From the NCBI GenBank assembly GCA_900660155.1, contig CABFPE010000906.1, positions 20,748-84,747 on the forward strand: DNA of 64,000 bases, read 5' to 3'. Positions 12,003 to 24,767 of the stretch are shown piece after piece. Position numbers and translations under genes: made by a program. The notes below the pieces were generated by a model that saw nothing but the letters and a program-made list of their open reading frames with translations, had not been told where the DNA came from and made no database searches. Position 1 is the stretch's first letter. Every line of letters starts with the position of its first letter. Source of the DNA: Hofstenia miamia. Lineage: Eukaryota > Xenacoelomorpha > Acoela > Hofsteniidae.

Positions 12003-12289
12003 GTAAATAAGCTTTTTTAATGTTTACTAAATTATATAATATTATTTTATCGAAAATAATTCTGTGCTCATCTGTTTGATGCTTGGTAGTTAAAGTTTGT
12101 GGTTATTCTGAATATTCTTGAAATATTTTAAGCAATAGGTTTTCAAAAATTTATTTATAATTGCTTCTCAGTACTATTTATAAAAAATGTAGATCTATTT
12201 ATAATATTCGCTTGCAAAATTTCAAAATATTTTCGAAATTTTAAATTCTTGCCGCCAAATTTAGTTTTCAGCTTCCAAAAAAAAAACCT

Positions 12290-12339
<50 letters not shown>

Positions 12340-12946
12340 GCAATGCATGTGTATATGTGGCAGTTATATAATATAGTAGCATAAATCGAATTTATACATT
12401 ATCCGATGATATTTTTTTTGGAATTGCATTATGAAATGTTTTTAGCCCTATTTCTACTAGCGTTATTTCAAAGTAATAAACCATTGTATCCACATTTTTC
12501 AACAATTTTAGCAAATATTGAAAACGTTTTTGTGGACACATGTACGGGTTTGGTTTGTGGAGGCTCATGTAATGGTGAATTATACAAAAAATTAGTCTTG
12601 TACCTTAATTACATACAAATATGAATTTTTTCAATGAAAAAAAAACATTCAAATTCTTTCTACATATAGTGTTCAGTGTAATTGGATTTTATGACATCAA
12701 AGCCATGTCATTAACAACCCCATACACTTATTGACTTAACTTTACTATATTTTATAGTAAAATTGCAAGCTATAAATTCTCGGATTTTCATTATTGTAAT
12801 TACGAATTAAACAGCATTTATTTTCCAGTCCCCCCTCTCCCACCCCACAAATCAACATCATTAGAACACGTTGCTTTGCCACAAGTAGTTCACTCTATTA
12901 CATTTATGTAAAAATAAAAAAGCTGGGACATCTTAGACTATTTTAG
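12003..12946. other. No gene seen; (TA)n tract
   Basis: (TA)n at about 12,294-12,336. A 72-codon plus-strand frame at 12,406-12,624 contains a Cys-rich stretch (DTCTGLVCGGSCNG) but has no family resemblance I recognise and no supporting splice context. Confidence 0.5.
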
Positions 12947-12967
12947 CGGGAGAAGCAGTTAGTAGCA
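12947..12967 (+). CDS. Possible micro-exon f (21 nt), REKQLVA
   Basis: Twenty-one bases between an ACTATTTTAG acceptor and a GTAAAT donor, the donor used by micro-exon e, phase 0, reading REKQLVA. Weak by itself; listed because it continues the series. Confidence 0.22.
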
Positions 12968-14884
12968 GTAAATCAGATAAGCTCATACTGTGTCATGTGC
13001 ACAACACGTAGCTCTGGTTGAACGTATTTACGAGACTGTTAATGCAAAGGGAGCTCATCAGCAGGCTTTTCCATTGGAATAGGAATCTAATTGGATTCCC
13101 ATTGGATATTGGAATTCATTGGATAAACAAAATTAGCTCTTCAGTGACAAAAATTTCCAAAATATCACAGCTGTTTTTATAATACACTTTTCTTAAATTT
13201 TCCTCGTAATATCAAGTAATTGTTTTGCGTATTGGTCTGATAATACTCTGCATGCAATACGCAATATCATAGTAACTAATTGCAATATTGTCTCTTAATC
13301 ATATCACTGTTATGTGTCCAGGAAATAAGTGCGTTTTGAAAAAAATTATATTAGATTAGAATAAAATGACTAGAGCAGTTGAAAAATTCAACTCCACATT
13401 ATTGATCACAATAGATAAGTGCTTAGAAAAGTTTTCTTATTCATTTGTGAGTTCGAATGTCACAATATTTGTTGAAAGAACTCTCTAAATTAGCACCAGG
13501 GAAGGAAGAGTCTTGTGGTGAAACAATGAATTGATCCCAATCTCGCGGGTTTCCCACTAACATTAAACCGAATCCTGCAAAACACCCAAAAGAGCACCCA
13601 TCAACATAAAACATTAATTGATGTATAACTTAGTGTATACTATATTTTCTAATACAGAAGTGTTCGTTCAGATGTACAAATGCAATTGTGCGAGTCAATC
13701 AGGACTTGTAAGTCCAGCTGAACTGTGAACTAGTTCAGGAGCTGTTTCTGAGGTTTTTTGGTTAAATAAGATCGTGCTACCGATTTAAGTTTCTTGAACG
13801 TAGAATTCTTCTAATATGATAGGAGATGAAATTTTCATCATACCAAATTTCGCGGCATCTTGCATATGTCTCTTTTATTCTGACTGGAAGCAAAATGGAA
13901 TATCGTTTATGATCAAACTATTCACGTTTGGAGTTTCAATTAACAAAAACCACCAATCAGAAAATTCTGTCCAATGGACAAGCCTGCTCATCAGTGGTAG
14001 ACACCAGCTGTGGAACATAGGCATTCGCTTGCTTTTATAATGATATAGTTATAGTGGTACAGCCCCCTTAATGTGGCTGCTAGCCCATAGTTCTCTTTGG
14101 TAGGCATCCTTATCCTCCCTGTTAGAGCCCAGTAATCTTTTACCACGTTTCAGATTTTGCGATAGGATTCGGTTCCTGACCATTCTTGAATATTCCTTTG
14201 AGTGTTACACATACGCAATGTTTAAAATTCCTTACGATCTTGTAAACGGATTTGTAATCGTTCAAATTTCGAATTTAAAAAGTAGTCGTGAAGTCAATTC
14301 ACTGAGCCCCCTCAATAAAATTTGCTAGGTTGTTGTATTTTGACAGAAAATGATGTGTCGCATTCCTAAAGTAACGCTAACGAAATTCAATAATTACTGG
14401 TCAATAAAAATGAAATTTTTTTCCCATCTTGAATATAAGGTATGTTTTCTAGACCAATTTTCCTTGCTGGATTCAAATCTTTACTCTATTTATTCACATC
14501 ACGTCTCATTTTTTATCTACAGGGTATCCCAAAAGTTAAGTCAAGTAAATACGCTATAGTTTTGTATTTTTTAATTTCATATCCCGCTATACAAATTATA
14601 TATGGATAGTATGATTAATTGTGATTTCTCTATGTTATATGACTAATTAGACACCCATAAATGTATCACTACACACTTTTCATGTAAATATGACATTGCA
14701 CGTTTGTCTATTTAATGTAGTTTGATCATACATGTATCCTGCGCTGAACCAATTTTTTATCATTTTACTTATATTTTATTATATTGCATATATATAAAAG
14801 CATATATCTAGAACAACTTAACATTATGTCTCCCCTATAAAGATTAATAAACAATAAAATAAAGCAAATCACTTAGAAAAATTC
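12968..14884. other. No gene seen; distant inverted repeat and a mariner-like terminus
   Basis: An imperfect inverted repeat pairs 13,058-13,079 with 13,968-13,990 (core AGCAGGCTT.TCCATTGGA), possibly the ends of a decayed 0.9-kb element. At 14,521 a TACAGGGTATCCCAAAAGTT string looks like a mariner-type terminus; no partner was found. Confidence 0.45.
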
Positions 14885-16560
14885 TATTTTTGACTTGCGG
14901 TGATGTGTCTGAGTTGGTTGATCACGGTATAAGGTTCAGCAGTAGTCTGCTAGCATGCTTTCATTCTAGAAGCCTTGATAACGTTTCTTCATCACACTAA
15001 TATCCTGGTGGAAGCATTCACCGTGTTCATCAGAGACCGCTTCAAAATTAATGTCATGAAAGAAATCCAAATGCGAATCAAGAAAATGAACTTTCAGTGA
15101 CCTTCGACAACCCAAAAGACAATAAGCCCTCAAGAGATTCTTAACACCTTCCTTGTAGTAATTTGATTTGTTGTTGCCCAGAAAGTTATGACAAATCCAT
15201 GTGAAAGCATTCCAGGCAGACAACTCAGCCTCATCCAATGTTGCCTTGAAGTTGTCATCTTTGAGTATTTCCCAAATTTGAGGCCCAACAAAGATTCCTT
15301 CTTTCAATTTTGCTTGGGAAATTTTTGGAAACTTTTCCACGATGTAGTCGAATCCTCTGAATTGTCTTCTTCCTAGGGTTTTGATGAATTGCTTAATCAA
15401 TCCCAACTTTATGTGTAAAGGAGGTAATAGAATATTGTCTCTATCGACAAGTGGTACACTTTTCACATTACACAATCCTGGATCGTATGACGTTTGTTGT
15501 CGCCAATTAGATTCAACGTAATGTTTGTGTTGCTCGGCTGTCCCAGAGACACAAAAAACAGCAGTACTTTGTAAAACCTGATTGCATACCCATGAGCATC
15601 AAATCACCGCACAATTTCCATGAAAATCTTTCATAGTCAATCGAATGAAGCAGAAGTTTCATATTGTCATAGGATTCTTGAAGATGAACTGAGTGAGCAA
15701 TAGGTATGCTAGGTTTCAAATTTCCATCGTGGAGCAACACTGCTTTAAGACTTCGCTTTGAGGAATCAATAAATAAACGCCACTCAGTAGGATCATGATT
15801 TATTGATAGGCAGCCAAAAAGTCCATTGATATTGCTACAAAAGCATAGTGGACCATAAACAGAAAAATATGATTGACGAACATTGTTCCTGTGTCTGAAG
15901 TATGTTATTCGTACTTCATTATTCACAAGATTTTTCTCTTTTAATCGAGATGCTAACAGTTCAGCCTTTTCCTTCAAGAGAGCTAGATCTCTGTCAAGAT
16001 CATTTAGTTCAACTTGAGAAAAGGTCTGAGGTACACACTCACTTGTTTCTGGTATGTAATCAGCATCGATGGTACTGTCATTGCTGTCACACTCATCTGA
16101 TACCTCACATTCACATATTTTCAGGTGAAGAAGAAGGGGTAGACTTTCACCATTGGGTATTGGCCGCATTGCAGAATTAAAATTAGGATACACTATCTTC
16201 GACGACTATCCAGTAACTTTCACTATGCAATAGTAGCAGTCTGTGATGTGATCTTTCGCCTCCCTCCTGATCATAGGCATGGACTATTTCTTGTAATTAT
16301 GCCAGTCACGTAATCCACTTGAACAAGCAGTGCAGATAATATGTGGTGCCAATGACTTGTCCTGATCTACGAGTGGACAGCCAAAGTACAACTTGTAGAT
16401 TTTCTTGATGTCCAATGTTATTGACCACTTCTGATTTTTGGTTGTAAAATCTCCACAAACATAACAAAATAAATCAGGATGATTTTTGCACCATCTCGAC
16501 ATATCTGACTCATAACAAATGCATAGCGTTACGAAAGCTGTGCGCACCTACATTGACGTT
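14885..16560 (-). pseudogene. Broken intronless copy of a multi-copy CPLxDQDKS-family gene
   Basis: Three consecutive minus-strand frames read in order along one protein. 16,547-16,284 has CYVCGDF and FGCPLVDQDKSLAPHIIC (Cys/His-rich, probably zinc-binding). 16,193-15,513 has YPNFNSAMRPIP, VELNDLDRDLALLKEKAELL, EWRLFIDSSKRSLKAVLL and a TKYCCFLCLWDSRA motif. 15,475-14,966 has LPPLHIKLGLIKQFIK, KEGIFVGPQIWEI and AVSDEHGECFHQDIS. A tail to about 14,885 resembles SMLADYC. I know this arrangement from proteins repeated many times in arthropod and other invertebrate genomes, function unknown. At least two frameshifts and several stops break it. No introns, target duplications or terminal repeats seen. 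It may be a transposon-borne gene or a retrocopy. Confidence 0.75.
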
Positions 16561-18940
16561 AACTTTGCATACAATTCATCTTATTCTTTTCGCTCAGAAT
16601 TTCATCCGACAAATGTCAGCTTGCAAAATGCAGTTATATCATAAAAATCGATTCATTCATGAACTCTGTGACGTGACACTACTTAGGCCTTAAAAATCTA
16701 AATTTATGAACAAATGAGGCTTACATGTTAATAAATTTATATAACAAAAGATACACGTCAATTTATACGTCTTTCATATCAAAAAAAGTAGATTAAAACA
16801 TACTTTCAATCCATGATAGCATGGAGTACATGTCAGATCAGACTACAGAGAGATATAAGCAAAACTATTAAAACACAGAAAATAATAAGCGTCTTCATCT
16901 CAAAAATATGACGTGCTACGAAAAAACGGACTTCAGTTTTGAAATCAGCATCAAAAAGTACACCAGATACACATGATCATCAGCTTGATGAAAAATTGTT
17001 GTTGACCTCTAATTAGAATTAGAGGTTATTTTTTCAATTATATATTTTACTTCCGCTGAGGCCTCTTACGTGTTGTAGTTGTTTCCCTATGCATTTTGTA
17101 GAAATGAACATGAAAATTAATTAAGAGTTATTAACCAAGACGGATCTGCTTAAACAACCAAACCGAATATTTAAGATAACAATTAATAAAATATAAGAAA
17201 TTTTACAGTACAGTTGCAACTGATAATTATCTGCATATTTGTGAAATAAATTTCAAACATTAAATCCGAGGATCAAAAGGCGACTATTATTATATCCAAA
17301 TGGTTTATGAAAGGCTACATTTTTCCGAAATAGCTTAATTCATTTTTACTTGCGGTCGGCAAGGCCAGTAGAACGGTGTGCAAATCTGATGTATATATAT
17401 ATATATATATATATAAATATAAGAAGATTTGATTCAACTAGGTTTAATTTTAGAATGCGAAAGACGAAGATATCGATGTTCTACACGATCGCAAAAGGCA
17501 ACAAGAAATATTCATTTAACTATGATAAACATTCCCTTTTCGTAATGACAAAATCATACTTTAAAATATATACTTTTAATTTATTATTTTTATTGACATA
17601 GACAATCAACAATTTTACTTTGTATGAACAATGATATGAGCATTGGAATAGTGAGTGCATTTGTCATTGAATTACCTATAAATTTTTTTGATCAAAGTTG
17701 CATTCAAACCTTACTCCCAGGTTTGTCCTTTGCATAAAAAGAAAAATTTACAAATTATTGAAGTATTTTAATGAAAAATCATTCAGGGTACCTTTTAGGG
17801 TATTATTTTAAGAATTTCCACATCTGGAATTAATTCAGTTGGGTTAATTAACAGGCGTCTTAGTGTGTATAATAAATCCTATTTTAGGAAATAAATTGAA
17901 ACATCTTTAATTTGCACAAGAAATTTGTCCAACAATTTTAAGTATCATATGTTAAATAACAATCTGGTGCAAATGAAAATGCTGCGAGATCATTAAAATA
18001 TATATTAGGAACTTTTTAAAAAATTTATACCTTCTTTATCATCATTAGAATATATTATTTATAAATTTAAAGCAAATAACTACATTTTAGAAACACACTT
18101 CAGTTCTGAAAAATTATACCTTTAAGTTATTATAGGCGTTAGAGCATAAATCTGTACTACAAATTCTATTAAGTATTTTGAAAAAACTGTACTTTAGCAA
18201 AGCCTACGCTTCTATTTATTTATATTTTGCATATTCCTGCATTTTAGCATGAAAAAACTCTAGAAACATGGAATTTCAAAGCAGTAATAATTGCTGATGC
18301 CTTGGATAAAAAGACATTTTCAAGCACTAGAAATACTAAGTATAGTAGACCAAGTACATTGATGATTCTATGAATTGTAAATTCTATATTTTCCCATTCC
18401 GCGAATGACATTTTATAATGTGGGACGCTTTCAATTTAAATTTAGCCGTTGTTGAAAGTGTAAAACAAGGAATTTTAACAGTTAAATCGAAACAAATAGG
18501 TAATATATACCAGTTGAATGAGAGCAAAAACACAAAATTTTATATTTCCATTGTCATCAATGATTTTTTTAAATTTTAATGTCAAGAATAATTGATGCAT
18601 TATTTACTAAAAAACTTAATTTTTTATAAATTTGCACCTGTAGTACCTTTAAAGGTATTATTTCCCACGATGGTGCATTCTCAAATTTAGTTTTTCACAC
18701 CAAATTGAGTAATAACAGCAAGATATAATTGTGTTTATGCTTGAAACAATATTAAATTGACGTAGGGTTAAATATCATGTATCACATTGCATTACAAATT
18801 AACGATATTAATGCTTCACTTGAGCAATTGACATCATTCATTGACTAATGTTTACGCTTTTTAGTTACGTTCAGAAACAAATATGGTCATGTTTTTCAAA
18901 ATTTATTGTTTACATGTTAATTCATAACAATATTTTCAAA

Positions 18941-18973
<33 letters not shown>
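16561..18973. other. No gene seen; palindrome and (TA)n tracts
   Basis: A perfect palindrome with a 2-nt centre, ACCTCTAATT-AG-AATTAGAGGT, at 17,005-17,026. (TA)n tracts at about 17,393-17,415 and 18,946-18,973, the latter directly abutting the mariner terminus. No coding potential recognised. Confidence 0.5.
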
Positions 18974-18977
<4 letters not shown>

Positions 18978-19576
18978 GCTGGCCATAAGTCGCTTTAACG
19001 TCAAAAATATCAATATTTTAACACAATTAAATTATACTTCAAAACTTTTACAGTAAACATAAAGTACAACAACTAGGAACATATTATGTTAAACAAGATG
19101 TTCAAGATGGGAGGCAAATGTGCCTCCGCTGACCTCTCGTACAAGGTCGATTCTGTGTCGTATATTTCCCCCTGCACGAGTGAGCTCATTCGCTGAAATG
19201 TTGTCAATTTCAACCTGCATCCGCTGCTGCAGATCATCAAGATCTTGCGGCTTGAACACGCGCTTTAAGAATTCCCCAAAACCAGTAGTCTATGTTAGTT
19301 AGGTCTGGGGAGCACGGTGGTCATGGCTGGCCTAGTCCTCCAGCGATAGTTCGGTTTTCTGTTAAACGATTCGCAGATAATCACGCATTTGATTAGAATA
19401 ATGAGGAGGGGCACCGTCCTGTTGCAATATCATAGTTGCTATCTTTCTTCTTCTTAATTCAGGAAAGACATTATTCTGTAGAAGAGCGTTATAATGTTGG
19501 CCTATCACTGGTGTTGTAAAGAAGAATGGTTTAAGCTTGAACTTCGCTGATATGCCCATTCACACGCATAGCTTAG
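18974..19576 (-). mobile_element. Mariner-like transposon fragment, copy 2 (C-terminal half)
   Basis: Begins at a TA after a (TA)n tract with CAGAGCTGGCCATAAGTC, the inverted counterpart of the terminus at 2,516. From 19,176 to 19,576 it is identical, base for base as far as I can read, to 1-401. It encodes on the minus strand the QQDGAPPHY catalytic region and the same broken C-terminus. It stops abruptly at 19,576, where copy 1 continues for another 100 bp to its Tc1 insertion. Confidence 0.85.
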
Positions 19577-19679
19577 CTGAATCCTACATCAATGAATCCT
19601 TATTTGTAATCGTCTTACATATGATTTCACTCTAGGCAAGTACCAGTGATCTAGTTTCACAAAGAGTTGGTTGAATATT

Positions 19680-21275
19680 TCTAGTTTTGAATTTAACTAC
19701 AATTAAAATCAAATTTATTAAATATTTCTGTCTTTATCATTGAAAGCAAATTAATTTCGTGTTATTAATTATCATTAAAACAAAATACTGTCAAAGCAAT
19801 TTCAGCAAACGATAAAAAGGAAATAATGCGTCGCGTGTCTATTATAGACACCACGTCGCACATGCTAGACGTAATCATTTCTTCTTTCTTTTTCATTTGA
19901 TGTTGTGTTGTAAAGGAGGTCACATTTTTAACCGTTGACCTTTAAATATAAAAGACATTATTTTTTGATATCACATTGAATACAAATGCCTGCAATACCT
20001 TTACCTCTTCGACGTCTCGCTCTTCGTCTTTGCAGTGAAAACAATTCTTTAACACTGATTTCAAGGACGCTAAATATTAGCAGGTGTGCGATTCGGAATA
20101 TAGTAAATAAGGATAAAAAAGGATTCGGAGTAGAAAATCTATCAAAAATGTGTACGCCTCCAAAATTGACTCCACGACAAAAACGGAAAATGATTGTATT
20201 ATCCAAAAAGAATCCCACAATGACAGCAAACCAATTACGACGCGAATCGAATCTGCAATATATAGTCTCTGTGTCCACTGTCAAACTTATTTTGAGAGAT
20301 GCCAATCTTTTCAAAAGAGTTGCAACACGAAAGCTATATTTATATAAACGGTTAGCGAACAAGCGACTTCTATGGTGCAAACAAAAAGAGAATTATGAAA
20401 TTAGAGAATGGAGCCAGATAATATTTTCTGATGAATCAAAAATTGAGCTTTTTCCAACTCGACGTCAGTTTGTCCGAAGACGACCAAATGAACAACTGAG
20501 GCCAAAATACATCCAAAAAACAAAGAAATTTTCACCATATGTAATGGTTTGGGGAGGTATAAGATTCGATGGAAAAATTTAACTAAAATTGATTAACGGG
20601 TCAGTCGATTCCCTGAAGTACCAGAATATTCTTGAAGAAGCCCTTCCACAAATTTATACAACTAAATATATATTGCAATAAGATGGTGCTTCTTGCCACA
20701 CATCACGCTCTACAACCAATTTTTTGCAACAGAAAGAGATAAGAATGATAAATGATTGGGCACCCCAGAGTGCTGATCTATCACCAATTGAAAACTTGTA
20801 GGATTTTCTCAAAGAAAAAAATGTGAATCGTGACCCACAATGTACTGAAGAGCTATGGCATTCACTGAGGAGGAATTTTTTGCAATTCCAAATGATTATA
20901 TCTCAAAAAACGTATTGCAGCTGTAATCAAAGCAAAGGGTTACAAGTATCTAAATCTATAAAATTAATGTTGAAAATTGAAAGTTACAGGAGGAGTGTTT
21001 GAAGAAACCGCTTGGAAACGTGATTTTGTTTGTAAACAATCGGGGAGATCCTTATTGTTTTATTACCTTTAGACAGCAAACTAAAAAAAATATCCAACTT
21101 GAAATATCGTTGCTATGCCAAACAAATGTGTTACTACAGATACCTACCATCAGAAAAAAAATTGTAAAAAATAAACTACTTGATGGATTTCAAAAATTTA
21201 AAAAGTATCATACAGTTTAATAATGACTCCCTCATAAAACTGAATTTAAAAAATATAGAAATATTCGGTGATTTG
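19680..21275 (+). mobile_element. Tc1-like transposon, copy 2, long but broken transposase
   Basis: Same family as 511-1,695. The frame 19,986-20,582 (198 codons) starts MPAIPLPLRRLALRL and has the paired helix-turn-helix DNA-binding region (CAIRNIVNK; then TANQLRRESN, STVKLILRDANL), then WSQIIFSDESKIELF with the first catalytic Asp. After an early stop the same frame continues with DGASCHTSRSTTNF and SADLSPIENL, the second Asp and final Glu, spaced as in DD34E elements. About two stops and small deletions near the end remain. Terminal repeats are decayed: about 19,680-19,740 on the left and 21,235-21,275 on the right (TATAGAAATATT core). The outer 30 bp of the left repeat present in copy 1 are missing here. 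Confidence 0.88.
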
Positions 21276-23410
21276 ACAATTTTCCCGATGATACTCCCCC
21301 GTTAAGATAACTTTGAAAAAAGGACTATTATCTAAAAATTTGTTGGAAATTTATTGCAGTAGTCACAATGGCATATGTTCATTACTGTTTCAAGCTTCTA
21401 AGATTTCAGGCAACAACATTTGATGTTAAAATACTTTGCAATGTTAAACAATCTTTTTGCAGTAAACATGATTTTGATCTCTTGAAATATTTGATAATTT
21501 CAATTTTAGTAATTTTGATGTGTGTTACGATAATACATGTATATTCTAGTAATATTTGAAAATAAATTAAGGTTATATTTGGATATTTTAAAGTCATTTT
21601 CTTGAATATCCTGGTGATAATACATACAAAATGGCGTTAGTTTTAGCATTTTATAGAAAGTAGAACAGTAAATAAGCAGTTACTATTTCTATATTTCCTG
21701 TTGTTGACCATGTCAAAGCATCACTCACTATTTACTGATTTCTAAATAACTTATAGTTTTATTTCATCAATTTTTTATGAATGCCAGTAATTTTGAATAT
21801 TATTTAAAATACACCGATAGTGTAGGCTTAGTAACACAATAGACCATTGCTCACTTTTTAATGAGTGTGAAAGACGTTTACGGGAATAATCGATTCTTAT
21901 TTTGATTTATTAGCAAATAACCCTTGCGGCACATTTGAATGCATAACTACATATTCAAGAAATTGTCTACTTTCAAATAATTTGAAACTACCTTCTATGC
22001 AATGATATTATCAAACTGAGAACAATATTGATGCAAGTAAATTGACGAAATCATATTGTGTTAACTAGTAATGGATAAAATCCAATAATTTTTTGTAACA
22101 AAGTTGTTAACAGGGAAGTTTGTTAATAGAATAAGCATTAAAATGCTTAAATATAGTGAAAATTATATTTAAAAAATGCTGTTAAAAAGAAGTTGTTATT
22201 ATTTTAAATAGGTTTAAAGCAGCATTTATTAAGTAGCCTTAGATATCCAAAATTTGATGGATGAAATGACTGGAAAAAAATAAACGGTGAAAATATGTAT
22301 TTATTCTAAGACGCCTATAGTATTAGGATATATTCCAGCTTGAATATGTATTTATACAGCGAGTATACTCATACATCTTTGTTACATGATTGTGAGCCTT
22401 TCTTAGTGCATATAGCTAGCTTGTTGACTCGAAGCGATCTCGAATATAACAAACATTTAAGAAAAAATTAAACCTTAAGCATTTCTTAAACACATAGTAA
22501 TATCTGGTATTTGAGTTTATCATTTCCAGAATATTCGTGAAAATGAGCTTAAAACAATAAATTCGACATTTACATGTATATGAGGTTTGGCCTGAACATT
22601 GATTGGCCCGATTACTGACAAGAACCTTTGTAGCTCTAGTTTCATTTCCTAACCTTAACGCATAATTATAGGTTTAACTTACCAAAACTCCAGTTGAGTT
22701 GAGTGTATGCCATGACTTTACACAAAGCATAAAACTAAACTAAACCACACTCTCCGAGAAGAAATATCTGAATTTTACTAAGATGCTTTGTTTCGGTTGA
22801 GATGTTTCTTCTCGGAATCCTTTTCTAAACATAGCCATGTGCAAACGTTTCTCTAATTGTAACCCGAATTTTATGTTATTCTAGAAATTAATAACTTACT
22901 GCAAAGATTTTCATTTGGTAAATTGGCATATGCTCACTTTTTGAAAAACATTGACTATTTATAACAGTAAGCAAGCTAATAATGATTCAAAAACTACATA
23001 CTTAAACAACAACAAAGATAGTCGGTGGTAGTGCAACATATGCGCATATTGAAAACAGAGCAACCTAAGCTCTTGGGGACATATAATACATTTTGATATT
23101 ATAACCTGTTCCAATTCTATTAATTATTTGCGTGTTTCAATGAGATATAGAGTTATAAGCACAAAAGGTTTACAATCTCGAATAGAAAGGCTATAATTCA
23201 AGTTAATTGTACATCTAATAGAAGGCCCCTTCATGCTATTTCTTGATTAGTTGCACCCCATTTTTCACTGATAAGTAATGGCGCTTAAACTCATTAATAA
23301 ACAGGCGATTTCAGATTTTTTCATAAACTATCACTAGTAAATTTATATTAAATTTTATAGAAACGCCTCCAAATCGACGTACCGTTGTAAATTCAATCGT
23401 TTTTTTTCCC
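21276..23410. other. No gene seen; one stem-loop
   Basis: AT-rich DNA without protein-like frames. A 16-bp stem (one G-U pair) joins 22,754-22,769 to 22,800-22,815 across a 30-nt loop, arms CCGAGAAGAAATATCT and AGATGTTTCTTCTCGG. Confidence 0.45.
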
Positions 23411-24720
23411 AGCAATTAACACTGTGGACGATTCTGATGCTGCTTTATCAGATGAAGATGCTCATTATAATAAAATACTGATAATTTTATTGAAGAAATT
23501 GTGATTCTTCACCATTCCAACAAGAAAATACTGTTCCAACATCAAAGAAGAGCAGGTGGCGGGAAAGCAATGAAAAATTGAATGCGTAATAACTCCTATA
23601 TATTTCAAAATGTGAAAGATCCTGCACATGATCTTGAATATATAAATGAAATTCCATTAACCCTTTGAGACAGAAAAAGAAACGGAAGCTGCTTTCGTAG
23701 TAAAACGTATGATTTGCATTAAACAAATGGTGAGAAACACCCTATCACGACAATTAAATTTTGAAATGCATCTATGCAGGGTGATACATATGTCTAGAAA
23801 ATCTATAAATAGATTCCAGTGAGCTCATCAGGGGCCCCAATCTTAGTTGACACTTCATATATTTTCCTCCTCTAGTATTATTACATTATTACATTGAGAG
23901 GAACACTGTGAAATGAATGAAAATTAGAGCAAGAGCATGAAATAGACAAGAATTCAGTGAATATTGTGAAATATTAGATACAAAATATGGCAATCTTTTC
24001 ATTATGAGGTGCGCTGGCTTTGTAGAGGACAGGTACCAACTACTGTTTGGAAATTGCAAAACACTACTCAATTTTTTAGAAGAGAGAAATGAGCTGCCTA
24101 GGGAACGAGCACATTTTTAATTGATATTATCTGAATTTGAAATTCCAGAGCAAGAACTAGTTCCTGACTCGATGAACGATATTAACACATTCAAGTTGAA
24201 GAGAAAATTGTTCATCTCTCAATTAGAAATTAATTTAAAAGAGCCGAGTGAATGTATTGGAAAGTTTGAAAAATGCGTTGTAGAAATCAAGTTACTACAG
24301 GAGTTATTTGAAAATAATTTCCGTTACTTTGTTAATAAAAAAATGACATACCTGCATTTCTAAGCTCATTTTCAGTAAGTGAACAGGAGATTTTGAAAAT
24401 GCCCAGTAACATACCTATGGAACTAATTGATTTAAAAACAAATTCTATATCGAAAATGAAATATGATGATAAGCATTTTTCAGCGGCAAAGGCTTGTAGT
24501 TTTATTAATTTCTAGCGGCTCTTGATTGCGAAGACTTTTCAGAACATTTAAACTGTGTTGCTTCGAATCGACCTATGAATGTGAACATGGATTTTCATTG
24601 TTTTTAACAGTAAAACTGAGTGACGAAATTATGAAAAATTCTTTGTTGTCTTCACAAACCAATTTAACTCCAAACATTGAAAGACTGGCGAAATTGAAAT
24701 ACATGCAAACATTTCATTAA
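23411..24720 (+). mobile_element. hAT-superfamily transposase remnant (ZBED/GTF2IRD2-like)
   Basis: Plus-strand pieces of a hAT transposase in order: an EVRWLCRGQVP motif near 24,010 (family RWLSRG signature) followed by FFREERNELP; the FKLKRKLFISQLEINL stretch inside 24,121-24,363; and the C-terminal dimerisation part at 24,526-24,720 with STYECEHGFSLF and LTPNIERLAKLK, matching the YxCEQxFSxM and PDIxxL motifs of this group. Frames shift several times between pieces and no DDE core is readable, so it is dead. An acidic stretch after a good acceptor at 23,411 (VDDSDAALSDEDAHY) precedes it and may or may not belong. Termini not found. Confidence 0.7.
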
Positions 24721-24767
24721 TTTAGGGGGCTGTTCTTTACCTAATAATATTTTCATGTACATGAATA

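Noticed and set aside
12406-12624. Cys-containing 72-codon frame as a secreted peptide
   Set aside because: No convincing signal peptide boundary, promoter or splice signals, and no known relatives.
13647-13697. Possible exon KCSFRCTNAIVRV... before a GTAAGT donor
   Set aside because: Length is not a multiple of three from the better acceptor and nothing supports a gene around it.
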